A stretch of 64,000 nucleotides of DNA. Source: Treponema sp. GTDB lineage: Bacteria > Spirochaetota > Spirochaetia > Treponematales > Treponemataceae. Positions 26,001 to 33,179 of the stretch are shown one piece after another (positions within the stretch are counted from its first letter, which is position 1; each line of letters begins with the position of its first letter). The notes beneath the pieces are model-generated. The model was given only the letters and a program-made list of their open reading frames with translations, did not search any database and was not told the DNA's origin. Position numbers and translations under genes: made by a program. The DNA lies in NCBI GenBank assembly GCA_017464425.1, contig JAFUDX010000002.1:62001-126000 (forward strand), written 5' to 3'.

Positions 26001-26138
26001 GGCAAGACATTCAACCGACTTCCACGAAGCGCGAACGGCGTATTCGATTTGGGAGATTTGTTCAAACTTACAGACAAAGTTCCTGCAAATGTTGGTGCTG
26101 ATTACAACTATGTAGTCCGCAATTCAAACGCAAAATAA
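23094..26138 (+). CDS. Secreted pectate lyase, polysaccharide lyase family 9
   Basis: 1014 residues. Signal peptide (to about 25), two fibronectin-III-like domains (about 30-205), a lectin-like domain (about 215-475), then a right-handed beta-helix (about 600-880). The helix holds the PL9 hallmarks: NADGFASK (catalytic Lys), GEGNVFRNC, HHNVDDGWDLY (calcium Asp residues), and GDGNGFKLGG. It cleaves polygalacturonate by beta-elimination outside the cell. AAGGAG lies upstream of ATG 23094. It is the core of a pectin locus with the esterase at 21147 and the small protein at 22487. Confidence 0.92.
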   Translation: MKKSLLKLLCASAIALFAASGAFAQKKAWAEVAAPAITKVEQSGPNEIKVSFNSLTSNDGADKGTVSFKSDTGASGSEAYGRTRKEAKTVTFTVSKSGTYTFTVYAERNGEKEKHESASATFKYVLPLVKSAVMVRNLGSGKMEVKWSSVPEAEGYVLSYTDAANKNVALPQTKDLKAEVSLPVGTVSNFVVTAIRGSDKTPSDTIKKTSRADPERVWNFTEFGTSTNPKRNNFKLLDSDNLKVQVNSCTYDPKTGNIIDKGGKFETFFDGISFYYTEIDPYKENFELTATVTVDYHNPMADGQEGFGLLAIDRLGIDGEPMIIAYNNSAGVITRKYTTHVNGVKKEIKDGIGSRFVSGITDAIIAEGDAAISQKCLSVSKAFSYDQASDAIKTGDVYRVTLKKDNTGYHAIYKRAIASEDTVEEFIMYDNENEKLVQLDKDHIYVGFAAARGCNATFSDVVLNITDPKKDPPAIPEPPTLVPLTTSIDCPSTWYDAKYPFVFTANAKGTIHIEDNDGKVLVKADKVEANVDYKKVLKLKLDKGRGITDLHVTFDPEDGWRPSKKEVIAQFNSDPKVNDYEENYKAVTYMHSVAVITYKGNELYVSQNGNIFGTGAKDSPIDLDSAIKYAKPGQTLLLAGGRYYPTKSIWIERGNDGTKKARKVLKSENPNDRAILDFGGSKATVTAFNLYGNYWTIENIDITRTPDDCKALQIAGAYNEIRMVDTYLNGDTGIQIAGRSAEPPAKWPHHNLIYGCESFGNCDPAQNNADGFASKLTSGEGNVFRNCVAHHNVDDGWDLYAKIETGPIGAVLLENCIAYNNGRKIDNTGKGDGNGFKLGGDGIAVKHLIKNSISFNNDLNGITTNSNPALLVENCTLYGNKETNLNLYGKGDAKQYPRTASAKGVLSAAGNGRDKFDDDKDPDMRKRLADDSNFFYDGAQPINKSGVKLGKDAFVSVDFENIANGLKEDGKTFNRLPRSANGVFDLGDLFKLTDKVPANVGADYNYVVRNSNAK

Positions 26139-26157
26139 CTCGAACAGGAAATATTTT

Positions 26158-26179
26158 CCCCGCTTCGGCGGGGATTTTT
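26158..26179 (+). terminator. Intrinsic terminator of the pectate lyase
   Basis: CCCCGC (26158-26163), TTCG tetraloop, GCGGGG (26168-26173), then ATTTTT. It ends 6 nt before the next start codon. Confidence 0.9.
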
Positions 26180-26184
26180 CTTCT

Positions 26185-26865
26185 ATGCGCACAATCTGTT
26201 ATAAATGTCTTCGTCCTTTAGAAACCTGTCTCTGTCGATTTGTTCCGCCGTTTGATCCGGGAATAAAATTTGTTTTTCTCATGCATCCAAAAGAAGCAAA
26301 GCGAAATCGGACGGGCACGGGGCGGATTGCCCATGCGGGGCTGATTGACTCAGAAATTTTAGTCGGAATTGACTTCACTAAAAATCAGCGGTTGTGCGAG
26401 CTTCTTTCTGATAGTCGCTATTATCCCGTTCTTCTGTATCCTGATGAAAACGCATGGTCTTCAAAAAAGGAAGGCTTTAAGGCTCAAATCGGAAACAAAA
26501 AATTGCTTGCAATCATAATCGACTCTACATGGTTCTGCTCAAAAAAAATGATTCGTGAAAGCAAGAATATCATGGCACTGCCAAAACTGAGTTTTTCGGG
26601 AAGCTACCGCTCAATCTACACATTCAAAAAAGAGCCGAGCGAAGAATGTGTCTCCACGATTGAAACCTGCTATTACTTAATTAAGGAAATGCAAGAGGCA
26701 GCAATCACCGAAAAAAGCGTAAATCCTGAGTGCCTGATGACGGCGTTCAAAGAATTGGTCAAACTTCAGATTCAAAAAGAAAACGACCGAATCGATGGCA
26801 AACTCCCGAATTCTCACGCAACGGACTACAAATACACCAAAAAGAAAGAAATGCCTTCATTCTAA
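26185..26865 (+). CDS. DTW-domain protein (tRNA-uridine aminocarboxypropyltransferase-like)
   Basis: 226 residues. The N-terminal zinc cluster CYKCLRPLETCLC (C-x2-C...C-x-C) and the diagnostic DSTW motif near residue 114, with STIET further along, place it in the DTW/TapT family, which adds an acp group to uridine in tRNA. The start must be at or near 26185 because the Cys cluster begins at residue 5. No Shine-Dalgarno or promoter is visible; the start lies 6 nt after the terminator of the pectate lyase, so it may depend on read-through. Convergent with the GH3 gene. Confidence 0.82.
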   Translation: MRTICYKCLRPLETCLCRFVPPFDPGIKFVFLMHPKEAKRNRTGTGRIAHAGLIDSEILVGIDFTKNQRLCELLSDSRYYPVLLYPDENAWSSKKEGFKAQIGNKKLLAIIIDSTWFCSKKMIRESKNIMALPKLSFSGSYRSIYTFKKEPSEECVSTIETCYYLIKEMQEAAITEKSVNPECLMTAFKELVKLQIQKENDRIDGKLPNSHATDYKYTKKKEMPSF

Positions 26866-26891
26866 ACAGAAAATGTGCCGTGCAGAGGCCG

Positions 26892-28610
26892 CTAATTCAA
26901 CGGCAACACACCTTCTGGCACAAATTCTCCTGCCAATGCGCCAAAAAGTGCTTTGAATGTGTATACAGAATCGCTGTAGCCAATAAGAATCGTATCGGCA
27001 AAATCAAAACCGCTCAAAATGGGTACGGGGGAGTGCGAGGAAAGAATAATCACGCGCTTTCCGCTGTTCGCGAGTCGTTTTGCAATTTGTGCGCCTTCTT
27101 TATCTGGAACATAAAAAATAATCGTATCATAGCCCGTTGCCATTGCTTCGAGCTGATTTCCGTTCCAGTCGATTCCGATGGGGCCTAAGCTAGGAAAATC
27201 AATTTTAAAAAATCCGACTTCGCCATAGCGTTTTTTTGCCTCAGTGAAAAAAGGTGATTCTTCACGGATAACTTCTGGCGTTTCCTGCAAAATTTTGTCC
27301 GCAGGACCTACGACAAGCAATCGCTCGTTTGTGCCTTTTTTGTATGGGAATGTGCCTTTTTTGTACGCAGTGATTGAACGACATGCCTGAGACAAAAAGA
27401 ATTTCTGCCCGTCTTTGTCAGGAATCAGCTCTTTGAGGCGGGCGATTTCTGGATAGAGCGGGGCTGCGTTTCCGCTTTTGAAATAATTGAGTTTTGAAAG
27501 AACGACGCGATGTGCCGCCGTTGTAACAATTGTTCGGAAATTGGGGTCACTTCGGATAAGCGAAAGATTTAGTGTCCATAAGCGTTCGTCAAGCGAAGCG
27601 GTTTGTGAATCCAGAATTATGTCGTTTCCGGCGATAATTGCCCGTTTAAATGCTTCTGATGTGCTTCCTGCGTAGCCCCATGCACCTGCCATATGCATGT
27701 CATCGGTGATGATTAAGCCTTTGAAGCCAAGTTTTTCGCGCAAAATTTCTGTGAGCCAGGGGCGGGAAAGCGAAACTGGCTCGGACTCAATTCGTGGGTA
27801 CAGAAGATGACCGCTCATAATTGCCGGCAAATTCTGTGAAATCAAGTATTTGTAAGGAACAAGCTCACGCTTTTCGGCTTCTTCCCAGTTTATGTATACG
27901 CCAGGTAATTTTATGTGGGAGTCTGAACTGGTGTCGCCGTGGCCAGGAAAGTGTTTTGCCGTTGGAATAACGCCCGCCGCGATTGAGCCTGCCACAAACG
28001 CCGAAGCAAGCTGCCCGGCAAGTTCAGCATCTTCGCCGAAAGAACGCTCCCCGATTACCGAAGAATCGAGATTTGTGTACAAATCGACGGTAGGAGCAAA
28101 ATTCATGTTGATGCCAAGTGCTTTGATTTCGCGGGAAATGTAATATGCACTGTAGTATGCGTCCACAGGATATTTTGACGCACCGATTGCCATGTTTCCT
28201 GGCGTGATGGTGGTGTCGCCTTTGACATGGCGAATGGGGCCGCCTTCTTGGTCTGTTGCAACAAAGAGCGGGATTTTTAAAGGACGACGCTGGGCAAATT
28301 CCTGTACCGAAGCTACAGAACGCGCAACTTTTTCTGTATTATTTGTGTTCCAACCAAAAACTTTTACGCTTCCCAAGCCTCGTTCTGAAATCCATTGGGT
28401 TAAAAGCGTACTCGGTTCTTCTCCTGCCCAACCGAACATAAAAATCTGGGCGAGAAGTTCTTCATCACTCATCTTTGAAATCAAAAAATCGGCGAGCTGA
28501 TCATTTGGATAATCACTCCAAAAATCAGCAGTAGACGGAATGGTTGAATTCTGCGGGAAAATGGTACACAATGCGAAAAAGCTAAAAAAAGCAAAAAAAA
28601 TCTTCTTCAT
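26892..28610 (-). CDS. Glycoside hydrolase family 3, beta-N-acetylhexosaminidase-like
   Basis: 572 residues with a signal peptide. The GH3 barrel shows KHFPGHGDTSSDSH (the NagZ-type Asp-His acid/base loop, about residue 222) and the nucleophile Asp in IITDDMHMAGA (about 302). An extra C-terminal alpha/beta domain (about 430-572) follows, as in two-domain NagZ relatives. It would release N-acetylglucosamine from peptidoglycan or chitin-type chains in the periplasm. An extended -10 (TGcTAGAAT) lies 13 nt before the ATG and no Shine-Dalgarno is seen. Confidence 0.87.
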   Translation of the reverse strand: MKKIFFAFFSFFALCTIFPQNSTIPSTADFWSDYPNDQLADFLISKMSDEELLAQIFMFGWAGEEPSTLLTQWISERGLGSVKVFGWNTNNTEKVARSVASVQEFAQRRPLKIPLFVATDQEGGPIRHVKGDTTITPGNMAIGASKYPVDAYYSAYYISREIKALGINMNFAPTVDLYTNLDSSVIGERSFGEDAELAGQLASAFVAGSIAAGVIPTAKHFPGHGDTSSDSHIKLPGVYINWEEAEKRELVPYKYLISQNLPAIMSGHLLYPRIESEPVSLSRPWLTEILREKLGFKGLIITDDMHMAGAWGYAGSTSEAFKRAIIAGNDIILDSQTASLDERLWTLNLSLIRSDPNFRTIVTTAAHRVVLSKLNYFKSGNAAPLYPEIARLKELIPDKDGQKFFLSQACRSITAYKKGTFPYKKGTNERLLVVGPADKILQETPEVIREESPFFTEAKKRYGEVGFFKIDFPSLGPIGIDWNGNQLEAMATGYDTIIFYVPDKEGAQIAKRLANSGKRVIILSSHSPVPILSGFDFADTILIGYSDSVYTFKALFGALAGEFVPEGVLPLN

Positions 28611-28658
28611 ACAAGCGGGAAATATTCTAGCAAATTTTGCAAAATCTTTCTATTGTAC

Positions 28659-28687
28659 TAGACAAATCTTTTGATTTTCGTTATATT
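28659..28687 (+). promoter_or_regulatory. Promoter of tRNA-Cys
   Basis: TAGACA (28659-28664), 17-nt spacer, TATATT (28682-28687), 11 nt before the mature tRNA 5' end. Confidence 0.65.
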
Positions 28688-28698
28688 ATCTTTACTTT

Positions 28699-28770
28699 GG
28701 CGTCTTACCCAAGTGGTAAGGGACTGGTCTGCAAAACCATCATTGAGCGGTTCGATTCCGCTAGACGCCT
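28699..28770 (+). tRNA. tRNA-Cys (GCA)
   Basis: Acceptor stem GGCGTCT (28699-28705) pairs with AGACGCC (28763-28769). The D-arm contains AAGTGGTAAG, the anticodon loop CTGCAAA gives GCA, and the T-arm is GCGGTTCGATTCCGC. Discriminator base T at 28770, the cysteine identity element. CCA is not encoded. The outermost anticodon-stem pair is C-T (mismatched). A terminator follows at once. Confidence 0.95.
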
Positions 28771-28778
28771 TGCAAAGT

Positions 28779-28807
28779 ATGAGTCGCTTTTCGCGGCTCA
28801 TTTTTTT
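28779..28807 (+). terminator. Terminator of tRNA-Cys
   Basis: ATGAGTCGC and GCGGCTCAT form a 9-bp stem with one G-T pair around TTTTC, followed by seven T. Confidence 0.85.
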
Positions 28808-28853
28808 GCCTTCCGAGCCTTTCTAGCAAAGCTGGGGCTCGTTTATTATATTT

Positions 28854-28875
28854 GGGGCGTAATGCCCCTTTTTTT
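28854..28875 (+). terminator. Second terminator-like hairpin downstream of tRNA-Cys
   Basis: GGGGC (28854-28858), GTAAT loop, GCCCC (28864-28868), then seven T. No plus-strand gene lies between this and the tRNA terminator. Confidence 0.6.
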
Positions 28876-28876
28876 G

Positions 28877-28975
28877 CTATATCTTGATTCCTCCAAAATC
28901 ATTTTCTGTGTGGGCAAATTCTATATCACGGAAATTTTTTGCATCTGAAGTCATTATAATGCCATCCGAATTTAC
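28877..28975 (-). pseudogene. Possible C-terminal remnant of a PIN-domain toxin
   Basis: Directly after the GNAT gene the minus strand reads DGIIMTSDAKNFRDIEFAHT and 12 further residues to TAG at 28877. IIMTSDAKNFRDI is like the last conserved block of VapC-type PIN nucleases (..IIxTxDxxDF). No start with a Shine-Dalgarno is present and nothing upstream continues it. Weak call. Confidence 0.25.
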
Positions 28976-29547
28976 TTTTTTTGGATAGTCGGAAAGAATT
29001 CGGTGAGCGTAGCGATTTTTTGGAATTGCAGTTTTTCATAGATTTTTATGGCACTTTGCCATTCAGAATTCACAAGCACGACGACTTTTTTGATATGAGG
29101 CATGGCACAGCACAAGGCAGCCACCGAATTCTTAAAGAAATTTTCTCCGTATTTTTTACCGCGATAGTCTTTTAAAAGCGCAAAGGAAGAAATATATAAA
29201 AAAGGCCCTGTTGTTTTGTGCGTAGAAAGCGGATTATGGCCAAGTTCAAAGCGTTTTTCTATTTTTTTTAGCGCAGATTTTTGTTCTTTTTCATTTTTTG
29301 ACTGCAAAATTTCAAAATCAGGAAGAGAATCCCACAATTCGCTGCACAAATACCCAGTGACAAGCGCAGTTTTGTTTTTTAAGACGACTTCATCACTGGA
29401 ATCCGCAAGCACGAGAAATCCTTCTGGAAAAATTTTGAGCCGTTTTTCAAAAACGCGTTTTTTTTCTTGAATTTGAGGAATAAATGACTGCCGTTCAATA
29501 TTCATAATCTGAAAAATATCGAACGGCTGTGCTGGGCAAATAATCAT
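28972..29547 (-). CDS. GNAT-family N-acetyltransferase
   Basis: 191 residues. The acetyl-CoA-binding motif A reads FLYISSFALLKDYRGKKYGENFFKNSV (about 115-142; R-G-x-x-Y-G version of the Q/RxxGxG/A loop), followed by a C-terminal QSAIKIYEKLQFQ typical of RimI-like acetyltransferases. The substrate cannot be predicted. An extended -10 (TGcTATACT) ends exactly 6 nt before the ATG, with no Shine-Dalgarno: the clearest leaderless candidate on the minus strand. Confidence 0.8.
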   Translation of the reverse strand: MIICPAQPFDIFQIMNIERQSFIPQIQEKKRVFEKRLKIFPEGFLVLADSSDEVVLKNKTALVTGYLCSELWDSLPDFEILQSKNEKEQKSALKKIEKRFELGHNPLSTHKTTGPFLYISSFALLKDYRGKKYGENFFKNSVAALCCAMPHIKKVVVLVNSEWQSAIKIYEKLQFQKIATLTEFFPTIQKK

Positions 29548-29553
29548 GCAGAT

Positions 29554-29562
29554 AGTATAGCA
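29554..29562 (-). promoter_or_regulatory. Extended -10 of the GNAT gene, leaderless geometry
   Basis: Minus strand TGCTATACT, then 6 nt (ATCTGC), then the ATG at 29547. The usual 7-nt distance from the -10 to +1 puts transcription start on the A of the ATG. Confidence 0.6.
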
Positions 29563-29593
29563 AAGAATGACCGCAGAAAAAAGCCTGAATTTT

Positions 29594-30520
29594 TTATTTT
29601 CCCGCTTTTTTGAGATTTCGGATATAGTCCACCGCGCTCAATCCTGCAACACCGCCTTCGTACACGGCTTTGCACACCTGCAAAAGTCCGCCGTTCGCAT
29701 TTCCGCACGAGAAGATTCCTGGCGCGTTGGTCGCCATTTTTTCGTTCGCCGCAATTGAGTCACCGTTTAAGGCAAGACCGAGTTTTTTTGCGAAGTCCGC
29801 CGCGCCTGCGCTTCCGAGAGCCACGAACACGCCGTCAAGTGCGAGCGATTCACCGTCCGCGAATTCTACGCCGCCGACTTTTGTGTTCTCAGCGTTCGGA
29901 ATGATTTTTGCGACTTTCCGCACATCAACTTTGATTTTTTCGGCGATTGAACTGTCAGCCGCGATTGCTGCCTTTACTTCAGAATCGTCTTTTCCGTCGG
30001 TGAGAATCGTGACGCTCTCGGCGATGTGCGCGAGATGGCTTGCCTCAGCCACGGCGAAAGTGCCGTTCCCGATGACCGCCACATTCTTTTTGCGGTAGAA
30101 AAATCCGTCGCAGATTGCACAGTACGAAACGCCTTTTCCCTCAAAGTCGAGGATGCCTTCAATCGGCGGGCGGAGTTTTTTGTTCCCCGTGGCGAGGATG
30201 ATTGCCTGAGCCGTAAGTTCCGTGTCGCCCGCTTTGACCGAGTATTGCGTTTGTGGCGGGGGAGCGAGCATCTCAATGTGCGTGACTTCCGCTTCAATCA
30301 CTTCGATTCCAAGATTTTTCGCCTGCTGAATGCCGTTTTTGTAAAGGTCAGTCCCCGTGATTCCGTCGGGAAAGCCGTAGTAATTGTCAATTTTGTGCGC
30401 TTTTTCGAGCTGGCTTTCACCAGAATAAATAACAGCGACCGAAAGATTCGCGCGTTTTGCATACAAGGCGGCAGAAACACCCGCAGGTCCCGCCCCGATG
30501 ATGATGATGTCGTATGTCAT
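29594..30520 (-). CDS. trxB: Thioredoxin-disulfide reductase family
   Basis: 308 residues. FAD-binding GAGPAG (10-14), redox pair CAIC (134-137), NADPH-binding GNGTFAVAEA (about 150), and a C-terminal FSCGNANGGLLQVCKAVYEG. In this last block the usual FAD Asp of AAGDV is replaced by Asn. It would pass electrons from NADPH to thioredoxin or a similar partner. GAGG Shine-Dalgarno. Its promoter is covered by a 26-bp palindrome identical to the one between gpx and ohrR, which places it in a peroxide-response regulon. It runs downstream to the GNAT gene with a 46-nt gap. Confidence 0.88.
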   Translation of the reverse strand: MTYDIIIIGAGPAGVSAALYAKRANLSVAVIYSGESQLEKAHKIDNYYGFPDGITGTDLYKNGIQQAKNLGIEVIEAEVTHIEMLAPPPQTQYSVKAGDTELTAQAIILATGNKKLRPPIEGILDFEGKGVSYCAICDGFFYRKKNVAVIGNGTFAVAEASHLAHIAESVTILTDGKDDSEVKAAIAADSSIAEKIKVDVRKVAKIIPNAENTKVGGVEFADGESLALDGVFVALGSAGAADFAKKLGLALNGDSIAANEKMATNAPGIFSCGNANGGLLQVCKAVYEGGVAGLSAVDYIRNLKKAGK

Positions 30521-30537
30521 AATTCACCTCTCAATTG

Positions 30538-30563
30538 AAATTATATTGTATCAAATATAATTT
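30538..30563 (-). promoter_or_regulatory. OhrR-type operator over the trxB promoter
   Basis: Perfect 10-bp inverted repeat AAATTATATT / AATATAATTT around a 6-nt spacer (TGATAC on the minus strand). It fills the space between TTGACA (plus coordinates 30564-30569 region) and overlaps the TATAAT -10 box of trxB. All 26 bases are identical to 38237-38262. Confidence 0.78.
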
Positions 30564-30597
30564 TGTCAAGATGATGTGTGGAAGAGTTTCGTCCAGC

Positions 30598-31884
30598 TTA
30601 GTTTTTTAGGTTTGTTGCGATTGCCCGCATTTTCGCAAAATCGCGCGTGGGATTGTCGCATACTTCAAGAATTCCGATTTCATTGAGCCGCGTTTTTAGC
30701 CCGAATTTGCGATAGGTCGAAAAAAGTTCCGTTCCGCGGTAGATTTGCAGGGGAAACGCGCTGATTTTTGAAAATCCGAGTGATGTGAGCGTGGCAATGT
30801 CGCTTGCGAAGGATTTCGCCGTCTGCAAGGGCAAGCCGTAAATGAGCGTGATTTCGCTGGTGATTTTTCGGCGGGCGACTTCGGCGAGTTTTTCAAGCAC
30901 TTTCTTCCGTGTGTCTTTTCCGCCTCGGTTGATTTTTGCGATAACGGCATCATCGAGAGACTGGATTCCGATTTCAAAAATGAGGTTCGGCATGGTCTGG
31001 GCGATGTTCAAATATTCGTCATCAAGCATTTCGGGGCGGATTTGAAGCGAAATCTTCGTGTCAATCTGCAAGTCGCGTACATTCTGCAAAAAGGCACGGC
31101 TTATTTCTTTGAATTCGGGTCGCACATCGTTAAAATACGGGTCGAGCACATTGATTTTTCCGACTTGTTTTTCTTTGAACAGCATGAGTTCCCGCTGATG
31201 ATTTTGAGCGCAGTCCACGCAGAACACTTTCTTTTCGGGATTGCGGTGACGGCAGAACGCGCAGTTGAAGAGGCAGCCGCGGCGAAGTTCCATGCGGACT
31301 GACATTCCCTTTTCGATTTTGATGAGATTTGAAAAATACGGCGAAACAAGTTCCTCAAAAACGGGCAAATCTTTTATCAGCCGACTTCCGCCCTCATGAG
31401 CCTGCAAAAGATATTCCCGAAGATTCGCAAAGACCTTCTCGCCGTACGACTCGATGAAAAAATCCGCATGAGGATACAAGCCCTGCAATTCCGCAAGCGA
31501 ACCTATGACCATCGGTCCGCCAAGCACGATGAGCGGATGATTTTTCCGCCATGCAAGAATCGCCATCGTTTTTGTGAAAATCAAGTCGCTCCAAGCGAAT
31601 GTGCTGAACGCCACAACATTGCACCCGCTTTTGACGATTTTTCGCGCAAGGAAGCGGGCAATTTTCTTGAAGTTGATTTTGAATTTTCCCGTTTCGCTGT
31701 CAAAATGTCGGTTCAAATCGTAAGTAAACGACCGTATTCTGCCTGATTTTGCGCTTTCGCCCCTGCGGAACGCATTCACAAGGCACGAAACGCCGTAGGG
31801 CGTGCGCTCCTCGTCCGCACGGCAGAAATTCGTCGTGATGATGAGCAGGTCGAGTTTTTGGGGAATCGGTTTTTTCATGGGCAT
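30598..31884 (-). CDS. B12-binding-type radical SAM protein of unknown substrate
   Basis: 428 residues. An N-terminal alpha/beta domain (about 10-150) resembles the cobalamin-binding fold but lacks a clear DxHxxG. The radical SAM cluster is RRGCLFNCAFC (C-x3-C-x2-C, about 208-216), followed by extra cysteines (VFCVDC). The barrel continues with EIGIQSLDDAVIAKINRGG. It belongs to the loosely defined YgiQ/B12-rSAM superfamily. AGGAA overlaps the end of the 31889 gene. The substrate is unknown. Confidence 0.8.
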   Translation of the reverse strand: MPMKKPIPQKLDLLIITTNFCRADEERTPYGVSCLVNAFRRGESAKSGRIRSFTYDLNRHFDSETGKFKINFKKIARFLARKIVKSGCNVVAFSTFAWSDLIFTKTMAILAWRKNHPLIVLGGPMVIGSLAELQGLYPHADFFIESYGEKVFANLREYLLQAHEGGSRLIKDLPVFEELVSPYFSNLIKIEKGMSVRMELRRGCLFNCAFCRHRNPEKKVFCVDCAQNHQRELMLFKEKQVGKINVLDPYFNDVRPEFKEISRAFLQNVRDLQIDTKISLQIRPEMLDDEYLNIAQTMPNLIFEIGIQSLDDAVIAKINRGGKDTRKKVLEKLAEVARRKITSEITLIYGLPLQTAKSFASDIATLTSLGFSKISAFPLQIYRGTELFSTYRKFGLKTRLNEIGILEVCDNPTRDFAKMRAIATNLKN

Positions 31885-31888
31885 ATTC

Positions 31889-32113
31889 CTACAGGCAACT
31901 CATTATGTGTGCGACAATCTTCTTTCCGACTAGTCGGTCACTCACCGTACAGCCAATCGGAACAGAATGTCCTTGCACATCCAGAACAATATGATTTTTT
32001 TGACGGGTAGTCGTGATTCCCAATGCAGAAAGCTCCCGTTTGATGTACGGTGTCATGTGCCTGTAAGAACGAAACAAGATTTTTAATTTTTCTTTTAATT
32101 CTTTTGTTTCCAT
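31889..32113 (-). CDS. Small protein, HicA-like fold possible
   Basis: 74 residues starting METKELKEKLK, with AGGAG 6 nt upstream of ATG 32113. The second half (GITTTRQKNHIVLDVQGHSV, then CTVSDRLVGKKIVAHI) has the alternating pattern of HicA-type double-stranded RNA-binding toxins, but the key His context is not convincing. It ends 4 nt before the radical SAM start and shares an upstream 21-bp motif with the 32167-32738 gene. Confidence 0.55.
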   Translation of the reverse strand: METKELKEKLKILFRSYRHMTPYIKRELSALGITTTRQKNHIVLDVQGHSVPIGCTVSDRLVGKKIVAHIMSCL

Positions 32114-32133
32114 AGATTCTCCTTTTGCTTGTG

Positions 32134-32154
32134 AAATTGATAAACTCTGCTCGG
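32134..32154. repeat. Upstream motif shared by two small accessory genes, copy 1
   Basis: AAATTGATAAACTCTGCTCG and one further G. Copy 2 (32799-32819) differs at two positions. Both lie upstream of minus-strand genes (starts 32113 and 32738). Confidence 0.45.
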
Positions 32155-32166
32155 AAAGAATTATCA

Positions 32167-32738
32167 TCAAAAACCTTCCAACTCCAAAATCATTTGAATT
32201 TCATTGATGCTTAGCGTTTTAAAACTGCGGGCAATTTCTTCCACCGTCCAGCCCTTTTTCTCAATTCACTAACACTTTGTCGCTGTTTGAGAAAATCTTC
32301 AGATGATTCAATCGTTTTTTCGTCAATATCCAGCATCTTTGCGATTTCGGCGTTAGTCCAGCCAAGTTGTTTCAAGGCAATGATGGAATTCTGCTCTTTT
32401 TGAGAGAGTTTTCGCGTTTTTATTGCCTGTTGCTTTTGGACTTCCTCGATTTTTACCATAAAATTGGTTTGCAATGCATTCATCGCCGTTGCAACTTCTT
32501 TTGTGTATTCTGCAGATTGTTCACGAATATTTGCCAATTGTGCGTTGAAAGACTCTACGATTTCTTTCATTTCTATTGCCTGTTGCTTTTGGAGTTCCTC
32601 GATTTTTACCATAAAATTGGTTTGCAATGCATTCATCTCTTTTGTGTATTCTGCAGATTGTTCACGAATCTTTGCCAATTGTGCGTTGAAAGACTCTACG
32701 ATTTCTTTCATTTCTGGTGTCATATTTTCTGTGTCCAT
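32167..32738 (-). pseudogene. Coiled-coil/HTH protein with internal duplication and a -1 frameshift
   Basis: From ATG 32738 (Shine-Dalgarno AGGAG) the frame encodes two near-identical ~50-residue coiled-coil units (KEIVESFNAQLAKIREQSAE ... NALQTNFMVKIEELQKQQAI), then a helix-turn-helix (NAEIAKMLDIDEKTIE). It stops at 32211 with a basic tail. Skipping back one base at the A5 run (32255-32259) continues as KGWTVEEIARSFKTLSINEI to a TGA at 32167, which looks like the native C-terminal HTH. This is either a point deletion, a phase-variable tract or programmed slippage. The uninterrupted version is 175 residues. Function unknown. Confidence 0.6.
32421..32720. repeat. Tandem duplication (about 153 bp) within the coiled-coil gene
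   Basis: Copies begin at 32421 and 32574 and are almost identical apart from a 12-nt indel (GCCGTTGCAACT) and a few substitutions, which points to a recent duplication. Confidence 0.8.
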
Positions 32739-32763
32739 TTTTTACTCCTATTTATAACTAGTG

Positions 32764-32802
32764 ATTTTATTTCGAAGAGTTGACAGTTTTCCGAAATAAA
32801 AT
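32764..32802. promoter_or_regulatory. Perfect 11-bp inverted repeat upstream of the coiled-coil gene
   Basis: ATTTTATTTCG (32764-32774) and CGAAATAAAAT (32792-32802) with 17 nt between, containing TTGACA on the plus strand. It partly overlaps the shared motif copy at 32799-32819. Possible operator. Confidence 0.45.
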
Positions 32803-32832
32803 TGATAAACTCTACTCCGATAAGTGCACGAC

Positions 32833-32976
32833 TTATTTGCTTTTTCGATTGGGATTAAGTTGTGCTCCGCGATTTCCGTGAACCTGAGCATACTGTTTGT
32901 TTACGCCCGGTGTTCCCTTATTCGCGTTCTGCATGTTAGCCTGATTGTTTGCAGGCGTGATTGGTTTGTTTGGCAT
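32833..32976 (-). CDS. 47-residue conserved small protein
   Basis: ATG 32976 is preceded by an excellent Shine-Dalgarno (AAGGAGG, 6 nt). The peptide begins MPNKPITPANNQANMQNANK and contains GTPGVNKQYAQVHGNRG then LNPNRK, rich in Asn/Gln and lacking hydrophobic segments. I recall similar short Asn-rich proteins ending GNRGxQMNPN in gut bacteria, usually without a defined function and sometimes mislabelled as amylase. It is unlikely to be chance because of the strong ribosome site and compositional bias. Confidence 0.7.
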   Translation of the reverse strand: MPNKPITPANNQANMQNANKGTPGVNKQYAQVHGNRGAQLNPNRKSK

Positions 32977-33179
32977 TTTGTCGCCTCCTTAAAAAATCTT
33001 GACAGAAAGAATGTAGTCCAATACATTATTCTTGGTTGCAGTTCAATTCCCCAATCAAATCTGCGTTCCGAATAAAGTCATTGCTTCACTTTCTCTCTGA
33101 CAGATTTTATAATAATGCCAACAGGCATAGAAAACGAGGTGAATTCTCAGACACCTTTTTTTTCGGGAGAATTTTAGGT

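Noticed and set aside
31042..31746. Plus-strand ORFs opposite the radical SAM gene
   Set aside because: They mirror the real coding strand; no start signals or family motifs.
33030..33075. Sequence resembling a tRNA T-arm (GCAGTTCAATTCCCC)
   Set aside because: No acceptor stem, D-arm or anticodon arm can be drawn around it.
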